The notes: a model not told the origin generated them from the sequence alone. DNA of 39,310 bases from Bacteroidia bacterium (GCA_020849295.1 JADLGN010000025.1:1-39310); one strand, 5' to 3'. Counted from the first letter of the stretch, positions 9,298 through 19,399 are shown. Numbers and translations are program-made.

Positions 9298-10290
9298 ATG
9301 AAAATTGGTGTAATTGGTGGTGGTAGTTGGGCTACTGCAATTGTTAAAATTTTATCAGATAATAAACATAATAAAACTATTAACTGGTGGATTAGACAAA
9401 GTACAACTATTGATTATATTAAAAAATTTAAACATAATCCAAATTACATTTCCTCTGCATATTTAGATACCGACAAAATAAATTTATATAATAACTTGCC
9501 GGAAATAATTAAAAATTCAGATTTAATTATTGTTGTTATTCCTGCTGCATTTCTTTATTCAGAATTCAAAATTATTGATAAGAATATTTTTGAAGATAAA
9601 ATAATTGTTTCTGCAATCAAGGGTATTATTCCCGAAACCGGCCAAATAGCAGGTGAATATTTTGAAAATGAATTAAAAATTAATAAAAATAGAATAGGTG
9701 TGATAACAGGACCATGTCATGCAGAGGAAGTGGCACTTGAAAAACTTTCATATTTAACCGTTGCTTCAGAAAACACTGAAATTGCTTTTCAAATAGAATC
9801 TCTGTTTATTAACCATTATATTAAAATAAATGTTTCAGACGACATTTACGGCACTGAATATTCTGCTGTTTTGAAAAATATATATGCTGTAGCTTGCGGA
9901 ATATGTCACGGACTTGGCTGTGGAGATAATTTTCAGGCAGTACTTATTTCAAATGCAATTAGAGAAATAAAGAAATTTATTGATTATGTACATCCAATTA
10001 AAAGAGATATTAATGATTCTGCATATCTCGGCGACCTTTTAGTTACTGCATATTCTCAATTTAGCAGAAACCGCACATTCGGAAATATGATTGGCAAAGG
10101 TTATTCTGTAAAATCAGCCCAAATTGAAATGAATATGATTGCTGAAGGTTTTTATGCTACAAAATCTATTTATGAATTAAATAAATTATATAGTGTAAAT
10201 ATGCCAATTTTAGATTTTACCTATAAGATAATTTACGAAAACATTCAAGCTTCTGTTGCCTTTCTTACACTAAAAGAATGTATTGATTGA
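9298..10290 (+). CDS. gpsA: Glycerol-3-phosphate dehydrogenase, NAD(P)-dependent
   Basis: A 330-residue cytoplasmic enzyme that reduces dihydroxyacetone phosphate to sn-glycerol-3-phosphate, the backbone of membrane phospholipids. The Rossmann loop GGGSWA is at residues 7-12. Further family marks are IVSAIKGI near 103, GPCHAEE near 141-147, the active-site LKNIYAVACGI near 199, and GDLLVTAYSQFSRNRTFG near 245-262. Length matches the family. It stands alone between the groEL terminator and a convergent receptor gene only 9 bases away. No good promoter element was found. Confidence 0.95.
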   Translation: MKIGVIGGGSWATAIVKILSDNKHNKTINWWIRQSTTIDYIKKFKHNPNYISSAYLDTDKINLYNNLPEIIKNSDLIIVVIPAAFLYSEFKIIDKNIFEDKIIVSAIKGIIPETGQIAGEYFENELKINKNRIGVITGPCHAEEVALEKLSYLTVASENTEIAFQIESLFINHYIKINVSDDIYGTEYSAVLKNIYAVACGICHGLGCGDNFQAVLISNAIREIKKFIDYVHPIKRDINDSAYLGDLLVTAYSQFSRNRTFGNMIGKGYSVKSAQIEMNMIAEGFYATKSIYELNKLYSVNMPILDFTYKIIYENIQASVAFLTLKECID

Positions 10291-10299
10291 TTGATTAAT

Positions 10300-12510
10300 T
10301 TATTTCTTACAACATTTATCTCCAAAAGGAAAATATTTCACTCCTCCATTTATTACAAAACCATCTAAAGGTGCGTATATATCTCTAAAAGTAGGATTAT
10401 TAATGCTTCCTGTATAAATAGTGTCAAACCTGGTTTGTCTAACATCAAGGAAGTTTTCAAAATTTATATATACTGAAAATTTCTCCCATAGCTTTTCAGC
10501 CATAAATCCGCATATCCAATAGCTTTTTCCTGTTTTTCCATCGCTTAGTTTTTGTTTGCTGAAATAATATGCTTCAAGTCCTATTTTCCATTTTCCTTCA
10601 AGTTCATACATCAATACATTATTCATACGGTGTTTTGGTGTTAAAAAAACTGTTTGAAAATTTGAATCTTCTTTTAATTTTACATAAGTATAAGTATGTC
10701 CTAAAAATAATTTAAAATCTCCAAGACTTACCGTAATATTCGTTTCAATCCCTCTTGTATCAATATATCCATCTATATTTTTTAAGTAATAAAAACCATC
10801 TTCTACATATTTTAATATAAATGGAGTATTGATTTTAGTATAAAATAAAAGGATATTAGCATTTACGGATATTTTGCTGTTTTCAAAATAGTTTCTGTAA
10901 TTAATGTCACCGTTTATTCCATAACTTGTTTCAAGTTTACTTTTATCAATATTAACGGGTTTTAAATTTCTATATAATATTCTTTCTGTAGCTTCATTAA
11001 ATATATTTGGAATTTTATATCCAAATCCCGAGCCTATTCTTGAAGTGAAAAGAGGATTTATTTTATATAAAACAGAAACTCTTGGCAAAATAGCATTACC
11101 ATATTCTAATACATAATCATTTCTCAAACCACTTTCTATAGTAATTTTTTTATTTATTCTAAAATTATTTTGTGCAAAAACTCCAATTGTATTTTGAATA
11201 TAACTTAAATTATATAAAAAAGGCAGAGTAGGATTTAGGTGTTTAAATTCTTCATTGATAAAATTTATTCCAGCCAACCAATCAGTTTTATTTCCTCTTT
11301 TTGAGTAGCTCATTTCTGAAAAAATATTTTTTTGCTTACCTTTAAATTGGTAAAACATTTCACTTAAGTTGCGATTGTAATATGAGTGCGAACCTTTGAA
11401 ATTAAATACTTCATTTTTGTTAATAATATAATCTATTTCAAATGTTGACGAAATTCTCTTAGTTTCATTCATTTCAAAATAATATTCTGGCAAACCAATA
11501 CCGCCATTTATCAAATAAATATTTCCACCTTTCCTTTTCTCGCTTACTGCAGATACTCCAATATTAATTTTAAAATTTTTATTTGGATAGAAATATATTC
11601 TAGGGTTAAGAGTATATCTCTCAAATTCAGGTATAGCTGTTAGTCCTATATTAGATGGGTCGTATGCTTTATTACTATTTCTTGCTGCATAAATTGTAGT
11701 TCCTATTTTCTTGAATTTTTTGCTATAAAAGCCATTAATATCAAAGCCCATAGCACTTGTACCATTTATCAATAATTTTATTTCATCACCATCTTCTGGA
11801 GTTTTTGATATTAGATTTACCATTCCGGCAATAGCCCCACCTCCGTATAATGTAGAAACAGAACCTTTTATAACTTCGGCTTGTTTCAAATCTAAAGGCG
11901 GAGTTTGCAGCAAACCTAAGTTTCCAGAAAATCCTGAATAAAGAGGGAATCCGTCTATTAATATCTGGGTAAATCTGCCATCAAGACCTTGAATTCTGAT
12001 TGATGAATTTGCACTTGTGGCTGATGTTTGCTGAGTTTGAATTCCTGTACTTTCTGCAAGCAACATTCTAATATCTCCAGGCTTCATATTTGCTTTTTCT
12101 TCAAGCTCCTCTCCTGCTATAAATTCAACTCTACTTGGTTCATCTTTAATTGTTCTGCCGCTTCTTGTTGAAGAAACTACAATTTCATTTATTTCTTCTT
12201 CTATTGAAATTAATTTAATAAGAAATATCTCTATGTCTTTTTGAGGAAAAATAACAGAGTCCATAATAGGCATATAACCAATTATTTTGTATGAAACAAT
12301 ATAATTTCCATTTGGAATATTAGAAATTGTGATAATACCTTCTGCGTTACTAATACCAGAAATATTTGTATTTTTTATATGTAAAACTACACCAAGAAGT
12401 GGCTCCCCTGTATGACTGTCAGTAATTTTTGCATTTAAAATATTTTGTGCATTTATAAATATACTTATAAATGTAAACAAAATAGTATAAAATACTCTTA
12501 ATTTTTTCAT
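10300..12510 (-). CDS. TonB-dependent outer-membrane receptor
   Basis: The protein is 736 residues: a signal peptide (about 1-21, ending INAQ), a carboxypeptidase-regulatory-like domain (about 23-100), a plug domain (about 125-235: DIRMLLAESTGIQTQ, IRIQGLDGRFTQILIDGFPLYSG, EVIKGSVSTLYGGGAIAGMVNL) and a 22-strand-type barrel to the end. It imports a scarce nutrient through the outer membrane using TonB energy. The plug resembles siderophore/heme/cobalamin receptors rather than SusC glycan receptors, but there is no partner gene to fix the ligand. A long hairpin lies 8 bases before its start codon. Confidence 0.9.
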   Translation of the reverse strand: MKKLRVFYTILFTFISIFINAQNILNAKITDSHTGEPLLGVVLHIKNTNISGISNAEGIITISNIPNGNYIVSYKIIGYMPIMDSVIFPQKDIEIFLIKLISIEEEINEIVVSSTRSGRTIKDEPSRVEFIAGEELEEKANMKPGDIRMLLAESTGIQTQQTSATSANSSIRIQGLDGRFTQILIDGFPLYSGFSGNLGLLQTPPLDLKQAEVIKGSVSTLYGGGAIAGMVNLISKTPEDGDEIKLLINGTSAMGFDINGFYSKKFKKIGTTIYAARNSNKAYDPSNIGLTAIPEFERYTLNPRIYFYPNKNFKINIGVSAVSEKRKGGNIYLINGGIGLPEYYFEMNETKRISSTFEIDYIINKNEVFNFKGSHSYYNRNLSEMFYQFKGKQKNIFSEMSYSKRGNKTDWLAGINFINEEFKHLNPTLPFLYNLSYIQNTIGVFAQNNFRINKKITIESGLRNDYVLEYGNAILPRVSVLYKINPLFTSRIGSGFGYKIPNIFNEATERILYRNLKPVNIDKSKLETSYGINGDINYRNYFENSKISVNANILLFYTKINTPFILKYVEDGFYYLKNIDGYIDTRGIETNITVSLGDFKLFLGHTYTYVKLKEDSNFQTVFLTPKHRMNNVLMYELEGKWKIGLEAYYFSKQKLSDGKTGKSYWICGFMAEKLWEKFSVYINFENFLDVRQTRFDTIYTGSINNPTFRDIYAPLDGFVINGGVKYFPFGDKCCKK

Positions 12511-12518
12511 AATCGCGA

Positions 12519-12557
12519 AAATAGAAAAAGCAACTTTTAAAGTTGCTTTTTCTATTT
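12519..12557 (-). terminator. Hairpin between dnaK and the TonB receptor gene
   Basis: A near-perfect 39-base palindrome, with 19-base arms (AAATAGAAAAAGCAACTTT and its complement) around one T, lies 22 bases after the dnaK stop on the minus strand. Read in that direction the stem is followed by A/T-rich sequence, so it can terminate dnaK transcripts. It ends only 8 bases before the ATG of the receptor gene and could equally shape that gene's leader. Confidence 0.75.
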
Positions 12558-12579
12558 ATTAAGTAATTAAAATTTACAT

Positions 12580-14493
12580 TTATTTTACTTCTTCAAAATC
12601 TACATCCTGAACAGTATCATTTTCTTTGTTTGCATTAGATGAATTTGGTTCATCTTGATGCTGTTGTCCATTTTGCGATTGTTGCTGCTGGGCATTGTAC
12701 AAATCTTGTGAAGCGGCTTCCCATGCTTTATTTAAAGATTCTGTAGCTGTTTCTATTGCTGCCATATCTTTATTTTGATGGGCTTTTTTTAGTTCTTCTT
12801 TAGCATTTACAATTGCATCTTTTTTATCTGCTGGTATTTTATCGCCAAACTCGCTAAGTTGTTTTTCAGTTTGAAACACTAACGAATCAGCAGCATTTAG
12901 CTTTTCAATTTCTTCTTTTGCTTTTTTATCGGCATCAGCATTAGCTTCTGCTTCGCGTTTCATTTTTTCTATCTCATCTTTACTTAATCCTGAAGAAGCT
13001 TCTATTCTAATTTTTTGTTCTTTGCCGGTTCCTTGGTCTTTTGCACTTACATTCAAAATACCATTGGCATCAATATCAAATGTTACTTCAATTTTTGGAA
13101 TTCCGCGTGGCGCCGGTGGTATTCCGTCAAGATGAAATCTTCCAATAGTTTTATTATCTCTCGCCATAGAGCGTTCGCCTTGCAAAACATGAATTTCTAC
13201 TGATGGCTGGCTATCACTTGCGGTACTAAATACTTCGCTTTTTTTAGTTGGTATGGTTGTATTAGAGTCAATTAGCCTTGTCATTACACCTCCCATTGTT
13301 TCTATTCCTAAAGAAAGTGGAGTTACATCAAGCAATAGTACATCTTTTACTTCTCCTGTAAGTACTGCTCCCTGAATTGCTGCACCAACTGCTACTACTT
13401 CGTCAGGATTTACTCCTTTTGAAGGCTCTTTGCCAAAAAAATCTTTTACTATCTTTTGTATAATCGGTATTCTGGTTGACCCCCCTACTAATATTACTTC
13501 ATCTATTTCTGATGTTGAATATCCTGAATCTTTTACTGCTTGTTTGCAAGGTTCAAGTGAACGCTGTACGAGTTTGTCTGCCAATTGCTCAAATTTTGCT
13601 CTTGAAAGTGATTTTACAAGATGCTTTGGAATACCATCAACAGGCATTATATATGGAAGATTGATTTCTGTTTGCATGGCACTTGAAAGTTCTATTTTTG
13701 CTTTTTCTGATGCTTCTTTAAGTCTTTGCAAAGCCATAGGGTCTTTTCTCAAATCTACTCCTTCATCTTTTTTAAACTCATCTGCAAGCCAGTCTATTAT
13801 TACATGGTCAAAGTCATCGCCACCAAGATGTGTATCGCCATTAGTAGATTTTACTTCAAATACACCATCTCCAAGTTCTAAAATTGAAATGTCAAATGTT
13901 CCTCCTCCAAGATCATACACAGCAATTTTCATATCTTTAGAACGCTTGTCTAATCCATAAGCAAGTGCTGCTGCAGTTGGTTCGTTTACTATTCTTTCTA
14001 CTTTTAATCCTGCAATTTCTCCTGCTTCTTTTGTAGCCTGACGTTGTGCATCATTAAAATATGCAGGGACTGTAATTACAGCTCTTGAAACTTCCTGACC
14101 AAGATAATCTTCGGCAGTTTTTTTCATTTTTTGTAATACAATTGCTGAAATTTCTTGTGGAGTGTATTTTCTTTCACCAATTTGTACTCGTGATGTATCA
14201 TTATCTCCTTTTACCACCTTATAAGTGATATTTTTCATTTCTTCGGTTACTTCACTATATTTTCTTCCCATAAATCTCTTTATAGATGAGATTGTATTTT
14301 GTGGGTTAGTTATAGCCTGTCTTTTTGCAGGATCGCCAACTTTACGCTCTCCGTTGCCATTGTCAAGAAATGCTACAATTGATGGTGTTGTTCTATGACC
14401 TTCACTATTTGGTATTACTACCGGTTCGTTTCCTTCAAGAACTGAAACACAAGAATTTGTTGTTCCTAAGTCTATGCCTATTACTTTACTCAT
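12580..14493 (-). CDS. dnaK: Molecular chaperone DnaK (Hsp70)
   Basis: A 637-residue cytoplasmic Hsp70 that binds unfolded segments of proteins under ATP control. The ATPase domain starts with [15 protein letters not shown] and contains [15 protein letters not shown] near 190-205 and [11 protein letters not shown] near 335. The substrate domain has the linker [19 protein letters not shown] near 385-403, followed by the helical lid and a Q/N-rich tail ending [10 protein letters not shown]. The Gly-Asp-Asp loop HLGGDDFD is intact. No dnaJ or grpE is adjacent. A candidate promoter motif shared with groES is at 14518-14534. Confidence 0.99.
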   Translation of the reverse strand: MSKVIGIDLGTTNSCVSVLEGNEPVVIPNSEGHRTTPSIVAFLDNGNGERKVGDPAKRQAITNPQNTISSIKRFMGRKYSEVTEEMKNITYKVVKGDNDTSRVQIGERKYTPQEISAIVLQKMKKTAEDYLGQEVSRAVITVPAYFNDAQRQATKEAGEIAGLKVERIVNEPTAAALAYGLDKRSKDMKIAVYDLGGGTFDISILELGDGVFEVKSTNGDTHLGGDDFDHVIIDWLADEFKKDEGVDLRKDPMALQRLKEASEKAKIELSSAMQTEINLPYIMPVDGIPKHLVKSLSRAKFEQLADKLVQRSLEPCKQAVKDSGYSTSEIDEVILVGGSTRIPIIQKIVKDFFGKEPSKGVNPDEVVAVGAAIQGAVLTGEVKDVLLLDVTPLSLGIETMGGVMTRLIDSNTTIPTKKSEVFSTASDSQPSVEIHVLQGERSMARDNKTIGRFHLDGIPPAPRGIPKIEVTFDIDANGILNVSAKDQGTGKEQKIRIEASSGLSKDEIEKMKREAEANADADKKAKEEIEKLNAADSLVFQTEKQLSEFGDKIPADKKDAIVNAKEELKKAHQNKDMAAIETATESLNKAWEAASQDLYNAQQQQSQNGQQHQDEPNSSNANKENDTVQDVDFEEVK

Positions 14494-14517
14494 TTTTATT
14501 ATTTTTTCTCAAAATTT

Positions 14518-14534
14518 AACAATACAAGTGCCAA
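14518..14534 (-). promoter_or_regulatory. Candidate sigma-54-like promoter of dnaK
   Basis: On the minus strand TTGGCAC, five bases, then TTGTT lies 24 bases before the dnaK start. The -24 half matches the sigma-54 consensus fully; the -12 half has TTG followed by T instead of C, at the correct spacing. A related motif is in front of groES. Whether this genome encodes sigma-54 cannot be seen. Confidence 0.4.
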
Positions 14535-14613
14535 AGGAATTTTACTGACAATAAGACATTTTTTGCTTAAATATCAAAGCAAATCAACACTTTAAAAGAT
14601 ATTCTCATTAAGG

Positions 14614-14645
14614 TTTAATATATCTTAACTTTCACATTATTTTTG
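14614..14645 (+). promoter_or_regulatory. Promoter of the M42 peptidase gene
   Basis: TTTA, a 20-base spacer and TATTTTTG fit the Bacteroidota promoter with one mismatch, and match the HtrA promoter in both boxes and spacing. The -7 box overlaps the TTG at 14643, so translation must start at the later ATG (14664). Confidence 0.6.
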
Positions 14646-14663
14646 CCAAAAAAATTAAAACAC

Positions 14664-15734
14664 ATGAGAAAAGAATCAAAAAAATTTTTAAAAACTTATT
14701 TAAATAATGCTTCTCCAACAGGGTTTGAGTCGTCTGGTCAGCAAATCTGGCTTGATTATATTAAACAATATATTGATGAGCAGATTGTAGATAATTACGG
14801 CACAGCTGTAGGAGTAATAAACCCAGAGAAAAAATATAAGGTTGTAATAGAAGCTCATGCTGACGAAATATCTTGGTTTGTAAATTATATTACCCCTGAG
14901 GGTTATATCTATGTGATTAGAAACGGAGGCTCTGACCACCAAATCGCACCAAGCATGAGAGTAAATATTCATGGTGACAAAGGAATTGTAAAAGGAATAT
15001 TTGGTTGGCCTGCTATTCATGTAAGAGAGCCGGGCAAAGAAGAAATTCCTTCACTTAAAAACATTTTTATTGATTGTGGGGCAAAGAGCAAAGATGAAGT
15101 TTTGGATATGGGGATAAGACCAGGTACAGTTGTTACTTTTATTGATGAAATGATGGAATTGAACAATGATTTCATTGTAGGCAGAGCTTTAGATAACCGA
15201 ATTGGAGGATTTATGATAGCTGAAGTTGCAAGATTATTGGCAGAAAATAAAAAGAAACTTCCTTTTACACTTTATGTTGTAAATTCGGTACAAGAAGAAA
15301 TTGGGCTTCGTGGTGCTGAAATGATTTCACGAAAATTGAAACCAGATGTAGCAATTGTAACAGATGTAACTCATGATACCAGTTCGCCTATGTATAACAA
15401 AAAAGATCAAGGCGATATTGCATGCGGCAAAGGTCCTACACTAACTGTAGGTCCGGCAGTACATAATAATGTTTTTAAAATGTTAAGAGAGGTTGCTGAA
15501 AAGAATAAAATAAATTATCAGCTACATGCTACTGCACGAAGTACCGGCACTGATACAGATATGTTTGCTTACTCTGCCGAAGGTGTTCCATCAGCATTAA
15601 TCTCCCTACCTTTAAAATATATGCACACTACTGTAGAAACAGTACATAAAGATGATATTGAAAATGTAATAAAACTGATTTATGAAACTGTATTAAATAT
15701 TAAAGCAGGACAAGATTTCAGATATATAAAATAA
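14664..15734 (+). CDS. M42-family metallo-aminopeptidase
   Basis: The protein is 356 residues from ATG 14664; a TTG seven codons earlier lies inside the predicted promoter and is rejected. It belongs to the M42 peptidases, cytosolic dinuclear-metal aminopeptidases that form large tetrahedral particles. Family marks include NASPTGFE near the N-terminus, the metal-site EAHADEISWFV, ALDNRIGGFM with its bridging Asp, VNSVQEEIGLRG with catalytic and metal Glu residues, and TDVTHDTSSP. The C-terminal GVPSALISLPLKYMHTTVE gives the last metal His. It is preceded by its own promoter; the next gene is convergent and only 2 bases away. Confidence 0.92.
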   Translation: MRKESKKFLKTYLNNASPTGFESSGQQIWLDYIKQYIDEQIVDNYGTAVGVINPEKKYKVVIEAHADEISWFVNYITPEGYIYVIRNGGSDHQIAPSMRVNIHGDKGIVKGIFGWPAIHVREPGKEEIPSLKNIFIDCGAKSKDEVLDMGIRPGTVVTFIDEMMELNNDFIVGRALDNRIGGFMIAEVARLLAENKKKLPFTLYVVNSVQEEIGLRGAEMISRKLKPDVAIVTDVTHDTSSPMYNKKDQGDIACGKGPTLTVGPAVHNNVFKMLREVAEKNKINYQLHATARSTGTDTDMFAYSAEGVPSALISLPLKYMHTTVETVHKDDIENVIKLIYETVLNIKAGQDFRYIK

Positions 15735-15736
15735 AA

Positions 15737-16540
15737 CTATCTGGGCTTATAATATTTCAATGCTTCTGGCATACATTTATTGAGGTATTTAATTCTATTT
15801 TCTGGATTAGGATGTGTACTTAATAATTCAGGTACTCTTGAGCCACCTGCTTTATTCATACGTTCCCAAAATATTGGAGCTTCGCGTGGGTCATACCCTG
15901 CCATTGACATAAAAATTAATCCCATTCTGTCAGCTTCACTTTCGTGCTTACGCGAATATGGCAACATTAAACCTACAGTAGAACCAACACCATATGCTAA
16001 TTGAAATATTTGACGAGTTTCTTCAGGTTTTGTAGAAGTAGCAACATCAAGTGCTATTCCTCCCAATTGAACCATAAGTAATTGGCTCATTCTTTCATTT
16101 CCATGTCTTGCAATAGCATGAGCTATTTCGTGTCCCATTACAACTGCTACTCCTGTTTCATCTTTGCATATAGGTAAAATTCCGCTATAAAAAGCAACTT
16201 TTCCGCCCGGCATACACCATGCATTTATTGTAGGGTCATCAATTAAGTTGAATTGCCAATTGTAGCCTTTTATTCTACTTGAAAATCCGTTTGAATTCAT
16301 ATAATTGGTAACTACATTTGATAATTTATTCCCTACATTTTTTACTAAATCTGCATTTGAGCCGCTACTTATCACTTTACTTGAACCGAGTATTTGATTG
16401 TAATTTGTAAGAGCCATAGACATTAGGTTGGTTTCTGGAAGTAAATTAGTTTGTTTTCTGCCTGTTATCGGTACTTTTGTACATGACAATGTTAAAAATA
16501 CAACTATTAAAGTACTTATGTTTATATAATTTTTCCTCAT
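15737..16540 (-). CDS. M48-family metalloprotease, putative lipoprotein
   Basis: A 267-residue protein with an N-terminal signal ending in a lipobox-like LTLSC (Cys20), so it probably sits lipid-anchored in the envelope. The zinc motif is His137-Glu138-Ile-Ala-His141, and the third ligand lies in HESEADRMGL about 55 residues later. This layout fits the LoiP/YggG-type M48C peptidases, which act in outer-membrane protein quality control. A -7 element TAGGTTTG is just upstream. It lies downstream of a TPR-protein gene but is separated from it by a strong terminator. Confidence 0.9.
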   Translation of the reverse strand: MRKNYINISTLIVVFLTLSCTKVPITGRKQTNLLPETNLMSMALTNYNQILGSSKVISSGSNADLVKNVGNKLSNVVTNYMNSNGFSSRIKGYNWQFNLIDDPTINAWCMPGGKVAFYSGILPICKDETGVAVVMGHEIAHAIARHGNERMSQLLMVQLGGIALDVATSTKPEETRQIFQLAYGVGSTVGLMLPYSRKHESEADRMGLIFMSMAGYDPREAPIFWERMNKAGGSRVPELLSTHPNPENRIKYLNKCMPEALKYYKPR

Positions 16541-16565
16541 TTCTTATTTTAAAAAATATATACTG

Positions 16566-16573
16566 CAAACCTA
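16566..16573 (-). promoter_or_regulatory. Promoter -7 element for the M48 protease gene
   Basis: On the minus strand TAGGTTTG fits TAnnTTTG, 26 bases before the start codon and just after the upstream terminator hairpin. A TTTG is present at 16587-16590 but only 13 bases away, so the -33 part is not supported. Confidence 0.4.
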
Positions 16574-16587
16574 ATAAAAATCATACC

Positions 16588-16619
16588 AAAAAAATACCCC
16601 CGGTTTGGGGGTATTTTTT
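16588..16619 (-). terminator. Intrinsic terminator after the TPR-protein gene
   Basis: The arms AAAAATACCCCC and GGGGGTATTTTT enclose a GGTTT-type loop, with T runs on both sides. It works for the minus-strand TPR gene ending at 16667 and separates it from the M48 gene. The symmetry allows action in either direction. Confidence 0.92.
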
Positions 16620-16666
16620 AAACTAAATTGTCAAAAAAAAAGTAGTATTATTTAGCAACCATATTT

Positions 16667-17545
16667 TTACCTGCAATATTTAGCGATCATTTCTATTGAT
16701 TTGTCATATTTAAAATTTCTCGACTTTTCAAAATCTGAGCATGCAAGTTCTGTTTTTTTATTATTTTCTCTTATCACTCTCATATTGCTTTTAGAACTAG
16801 CGTCTGCCGAAGTAATTCCGCTTGAATTTATATATGCCAATCCTCTAAAGTAAAATCCTTCTCCATTTGAAGGTTGTAATCCTATTGCAAAATCAAAATC
16901 ATCTATTGCATTATCAAAATCGTCTTGTTCAAGATAACAAATTCCTCTGTTTACAACAGCTTTGTAATGGTCTTCTTGCAATTTTAATGTTTTATTAAAA
17001 TCTTTGATAGCATTATCATATAACTTTAATGCAAGATACGATGTTCCTCTGTTATATAAAGCGTTTACATTGTTTGGCTCTAATTGCAAAACTTTGTTAA
17101 AATCTTCAATTGCGCCATTTTCATCATTTTTTAATGATTTTAAAATACCTCTATTTAAATATGCACTTTTGTAATCATTTTTTAAAGCTATAGTTTTATC
17201 ATAATCTAACAATGAATTTGTCAATTCCATTATCTCTTTGTAAGCATTTGCCCTATTGAACCATGCTAGGAAAAATGCAGAATCAATTGTAATTGCTTTT
17301 GTAAAATCTTGTATTGCGTCTGTGTAATATTCTAACTTGCTTTTTGCAACACCTCTATTATTAAATAATGCCGGTGAGTTTGGGCTAATAGCTATTGCTC
17401 TGTCATAATCTACAATTGCGCCAGAGTAATCGCCTTTTTCAAATTTTACTTTTGCTCTTTGATAAAAATCTCCTGCTTTTTGCCCGTAAATTAAGGGATT
17501 AAGAAAAAATAACGATAAAACTGAGAATAAGAATAACCTTTTCAT
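16667..17545 (-). CDS. Exported TPR-repeat protein
   Basis: The 292-residue protein has a signal peptide (about 1-21, ending IYGQ) and about six consecutive 34-residue TPR units from residue 24 to 235. Each carries the usual pattern, for example KGDYSGAIVDYDRAIAISPNSPALFNNRG and the repeated NRG/NA at the helix turns. The C-terminal 55 residues fall outside the repeats and contain two Cys. TPR arrays bind other proteins; no enzymatic domain is present and the partner is unknown. It has its own promoter and terminator, so it is a single-gene unit. Confidence 0.88.
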   Translation of the reverse strand: MKRLFLFSVLSLFFLNPLIYGQKAGDFYQRAKVKFEKGDYSGAIVDYDRAIAISPNSPALFNNRGVAKSKLEYYTDAIQDFTKAITIDSAFFLAWFNRANAYKEIMELTNSLLDYDKTIALKNDYKSAYLNRGILKSLKNDENGAIEDFNKVLQLEPNNVNALYNRGTSYLALKLYDNAIKDFNKTLKLQEDHYKAVVNRGICYLEQDDFDNAIDDFDFAIGLQPSNGEGFYFRGLAYINSSGITSADASSKSNMRVIRENNKKTELACSDFEKSRNFKYDKSIEMIAKYCR

Positions 17546-17572
17546 ACCTATTTTAAATTGTCAATAATATAC

Positions 17573-17605
17573 CAAAGGTAATAAAATCTTTTTTTAAAAA
17601 ACAAA
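17573..17605 (-). promoter_or_regulatory. Promoter of the TPR-protein gene
   Basis: On the minus strand TTTG (17602-17605), a 21-base spacer and TACCTTTG (17573-17580) match the Bacteroidota consensus exactly in both boxes. The start codon is 27 bases downstream of the -7 box. Confidence 0.7.
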
Positions 17606-17620
17606 TTTTTTTTTAATTTT

Positions 17621-19399
17621 TTATTTTTTCTTATTAATTTTTGTATTGTTTTTCTTTTGTATTTCTTCAAGTTTTCGCTGCAATGAAGATTTTTTCATTA
17701 CAACTGGTTTCTTTTTATTTTCTTCAATTTGTTTGTGAAGTTTCTTTTCGTCCACAAACCATCTTCTAATTACAACATTTTGCCCAAATGTAATCATATT
17801 AGCCAAAAAGTAATAATATGTTAGACCCGAAGCATAATTATTAAAGAATCCTAAAAATAAAATTGGCATTAAATAACTTATCCATTTCATTTGCCCACTT
17901 ACTCCTGTAAGTTGATTATTCATTCTTGTATAAATTAATGTAGAAATTGTCATTAATAAAGTAAATAAACTTACATGGCTACCATAACCTGGTATGTGAA
18001 AACCAAATTCAAGAACAGGGTCATAAGTTGATAAATCATTTGCCCACAGAAATGCTTTTTGACGAAGTTCAATACTTGCAGGGAAAAAATTAAACATTGC
18101 AAGTAAAATTGGTAATTGAATAAGCATTGGAAGACATCCTCCAAACGGGCTCACTCCTGCTCTTTTATACAATTTCATATTTTCTTGTTGAATTTTTGTC
18201 AGTTCATTACCGTATTTTTCTTTTATTTCATCAATTTCAGGTTTTAAAATACGCATTTTGGCAGATGAAACATAAGACTTATATACAAATGGGAATAATA
18301 ATATTTTAATAATTATAGTAAGTAGTAAAATTACTAAGCCCATATTTACAATATTTTCTGACAAAAAGGAAAATATAGGAATAATCATAATTTTATTTAC
18401 CCACCCGAAAAATCCAAGCGAAATTATATCTTCAAGCTCTAAGGCTTGTTTTGATAAGGTCTTATAATTATTAGGTCCAATAAAAAATTCAAATGTGTAA
18501 AGTTCCTTGTTTTTAAAACTATATGGTAAAATAAAATTTGATGTCAGTTTTTTGATTGAGTTTGTATCAGGAACTTCCGTCTTTTCTACTTCTATATTTA
18601 CCAAATCAGCAAAACCTTCTTTATTAATTATAGTAGTATTAAAAAACTTTTGTTTATAGCAAATCCACTGTACTCCTTTTTGAAGTTTTTTGTTATCATT
18701 GTCTGTTTCTGATAAATTTTCAACATCATTATCAGATTTGTATTTATAAAAAACAGTAGTCTTTGATTGCTCGTCTTCTATACTTTGTTCAGCTAATATT
18801 ACATTTGATGACCATTTAAATTCTAAATAATTTTGGTTTGGCAATATATTTTTTTCAAAGTTTAATAATTCAACCTTAGTTAATAGATTATATGTTCCTT
18901 CTTTTAATTCGTAACTTAAATTAATACTTCCTGATTTTGTGTTTGATTGAAATACTATCTTATTTTTCTCAATTAAAACTGGATTAAAAGTAAGACTCAT
19001 TGTATTAATAATTCCTTGTAATGTATATATTCTATAATTAAAAGTATCAGATGGATTTTTCAATAATATAAGTGGTTTTCTGTAAAAGTTTTTATATTCT
19101 TTCAAAAATGCCTTTGATATTCTTGCTCCTTTGTTAGTAATATCAATTTTAAGATTAGAATTTGAAATTGAATAAATTCTTTCAGGAATAGAGTCTGTTA
19201 TCTTTTCTGCAATTAATGTATCTGCGATGGTTTTTGTTATAGTATCATTTGGCAAATCAGTTTTTGTATTATTACTAATATGGGCAGTTGTATCTGATTT
19301 TTGAGCTTCTATATCCGAAACATTTTGCTGATTAATATAAAATGTAATAAGAATTATTGCAAATATTAAAATATAACCAATGGTTGCTTTTTTGTCCAT
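17621..19399 (-). CDS. yidC: Membrane protein insertase YidC
   Basis: A 592-residue inner-membrane insertase that places membrane proteins with or without SecYEG. After the first helix (IGYILIFAIILITFYI) comes a large periplasmic domain (about 30-325). The conserved C-terminal core has helices near 345-375, ILLFPFVYKSYVSSAKM, then GGCLPMLIQLPILLAMFNFF, and FGQNVVIRRWFVDEKK, ending in a Lys-rich tail. The frame extends 32 codons upstream to 19495, but a -7 box at 19428-19435 lies inside that part, and MDKKATIGYILI is the family's normal beginning, so 19399 is the start. No rnpA or oxaA neighbours are present. Confidence 0.97.
   Translation of the reverse strand: MDKKATIGYILIFAIILITFYINQQNVSDIEAQKSDTTAHISNNTKTDLPNDTITKTIADTLIAEKITDSIPERIYSISNSNLKIDITNKGARISKAFLKEYKNFYRKPLILLKNPSDTFNYRIYTLQGIINTMSLTFNPVLIEKNKIVFQSNTKSGSINLSYELKEGTYNLLTKVELLNFEKNILPNQNYLEFKWSSNVILAEQSIEDEQSKTTVFYKYKSDNDVENLSETDNDNKKLQKGVQWICYKQKFFNTTIINKEGFADLVNIEVEKTEVPDTNSIKKLTSNFILPYSFKNKELYTFEFFIGPNNYKTLSKQALELEDIISLGFFGWVNKIMIIPIFSFLSENIVNMGLVILLLTIIIKILLFPFVYKSYVSSAKMRILKPEIDEIKEKYGNELTKIQQENMKLYKRAGVSPFGGCLPMLIQLPILLAMFNFFPASIELRQKAFLWANDLSTYDPVLEFGFHIPGYGSHVSLFTLLMTISTLIYTRMNNQLTGVSGQMKWISYLMPILFLGFFNNYASGLTYYYFLANMITFGQNVVIRRWFVDEKKLHKQIEENKKKPVVMKKSSLQRKLEEIQKKNNTKINKKK

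Noticed and set aside
13430-13960. 176-codon frame opposite dnaK
   Set aside because: It lies wholly inside the conserved dnaK gene on the opposite strand and has no promoter or recognisable domain.
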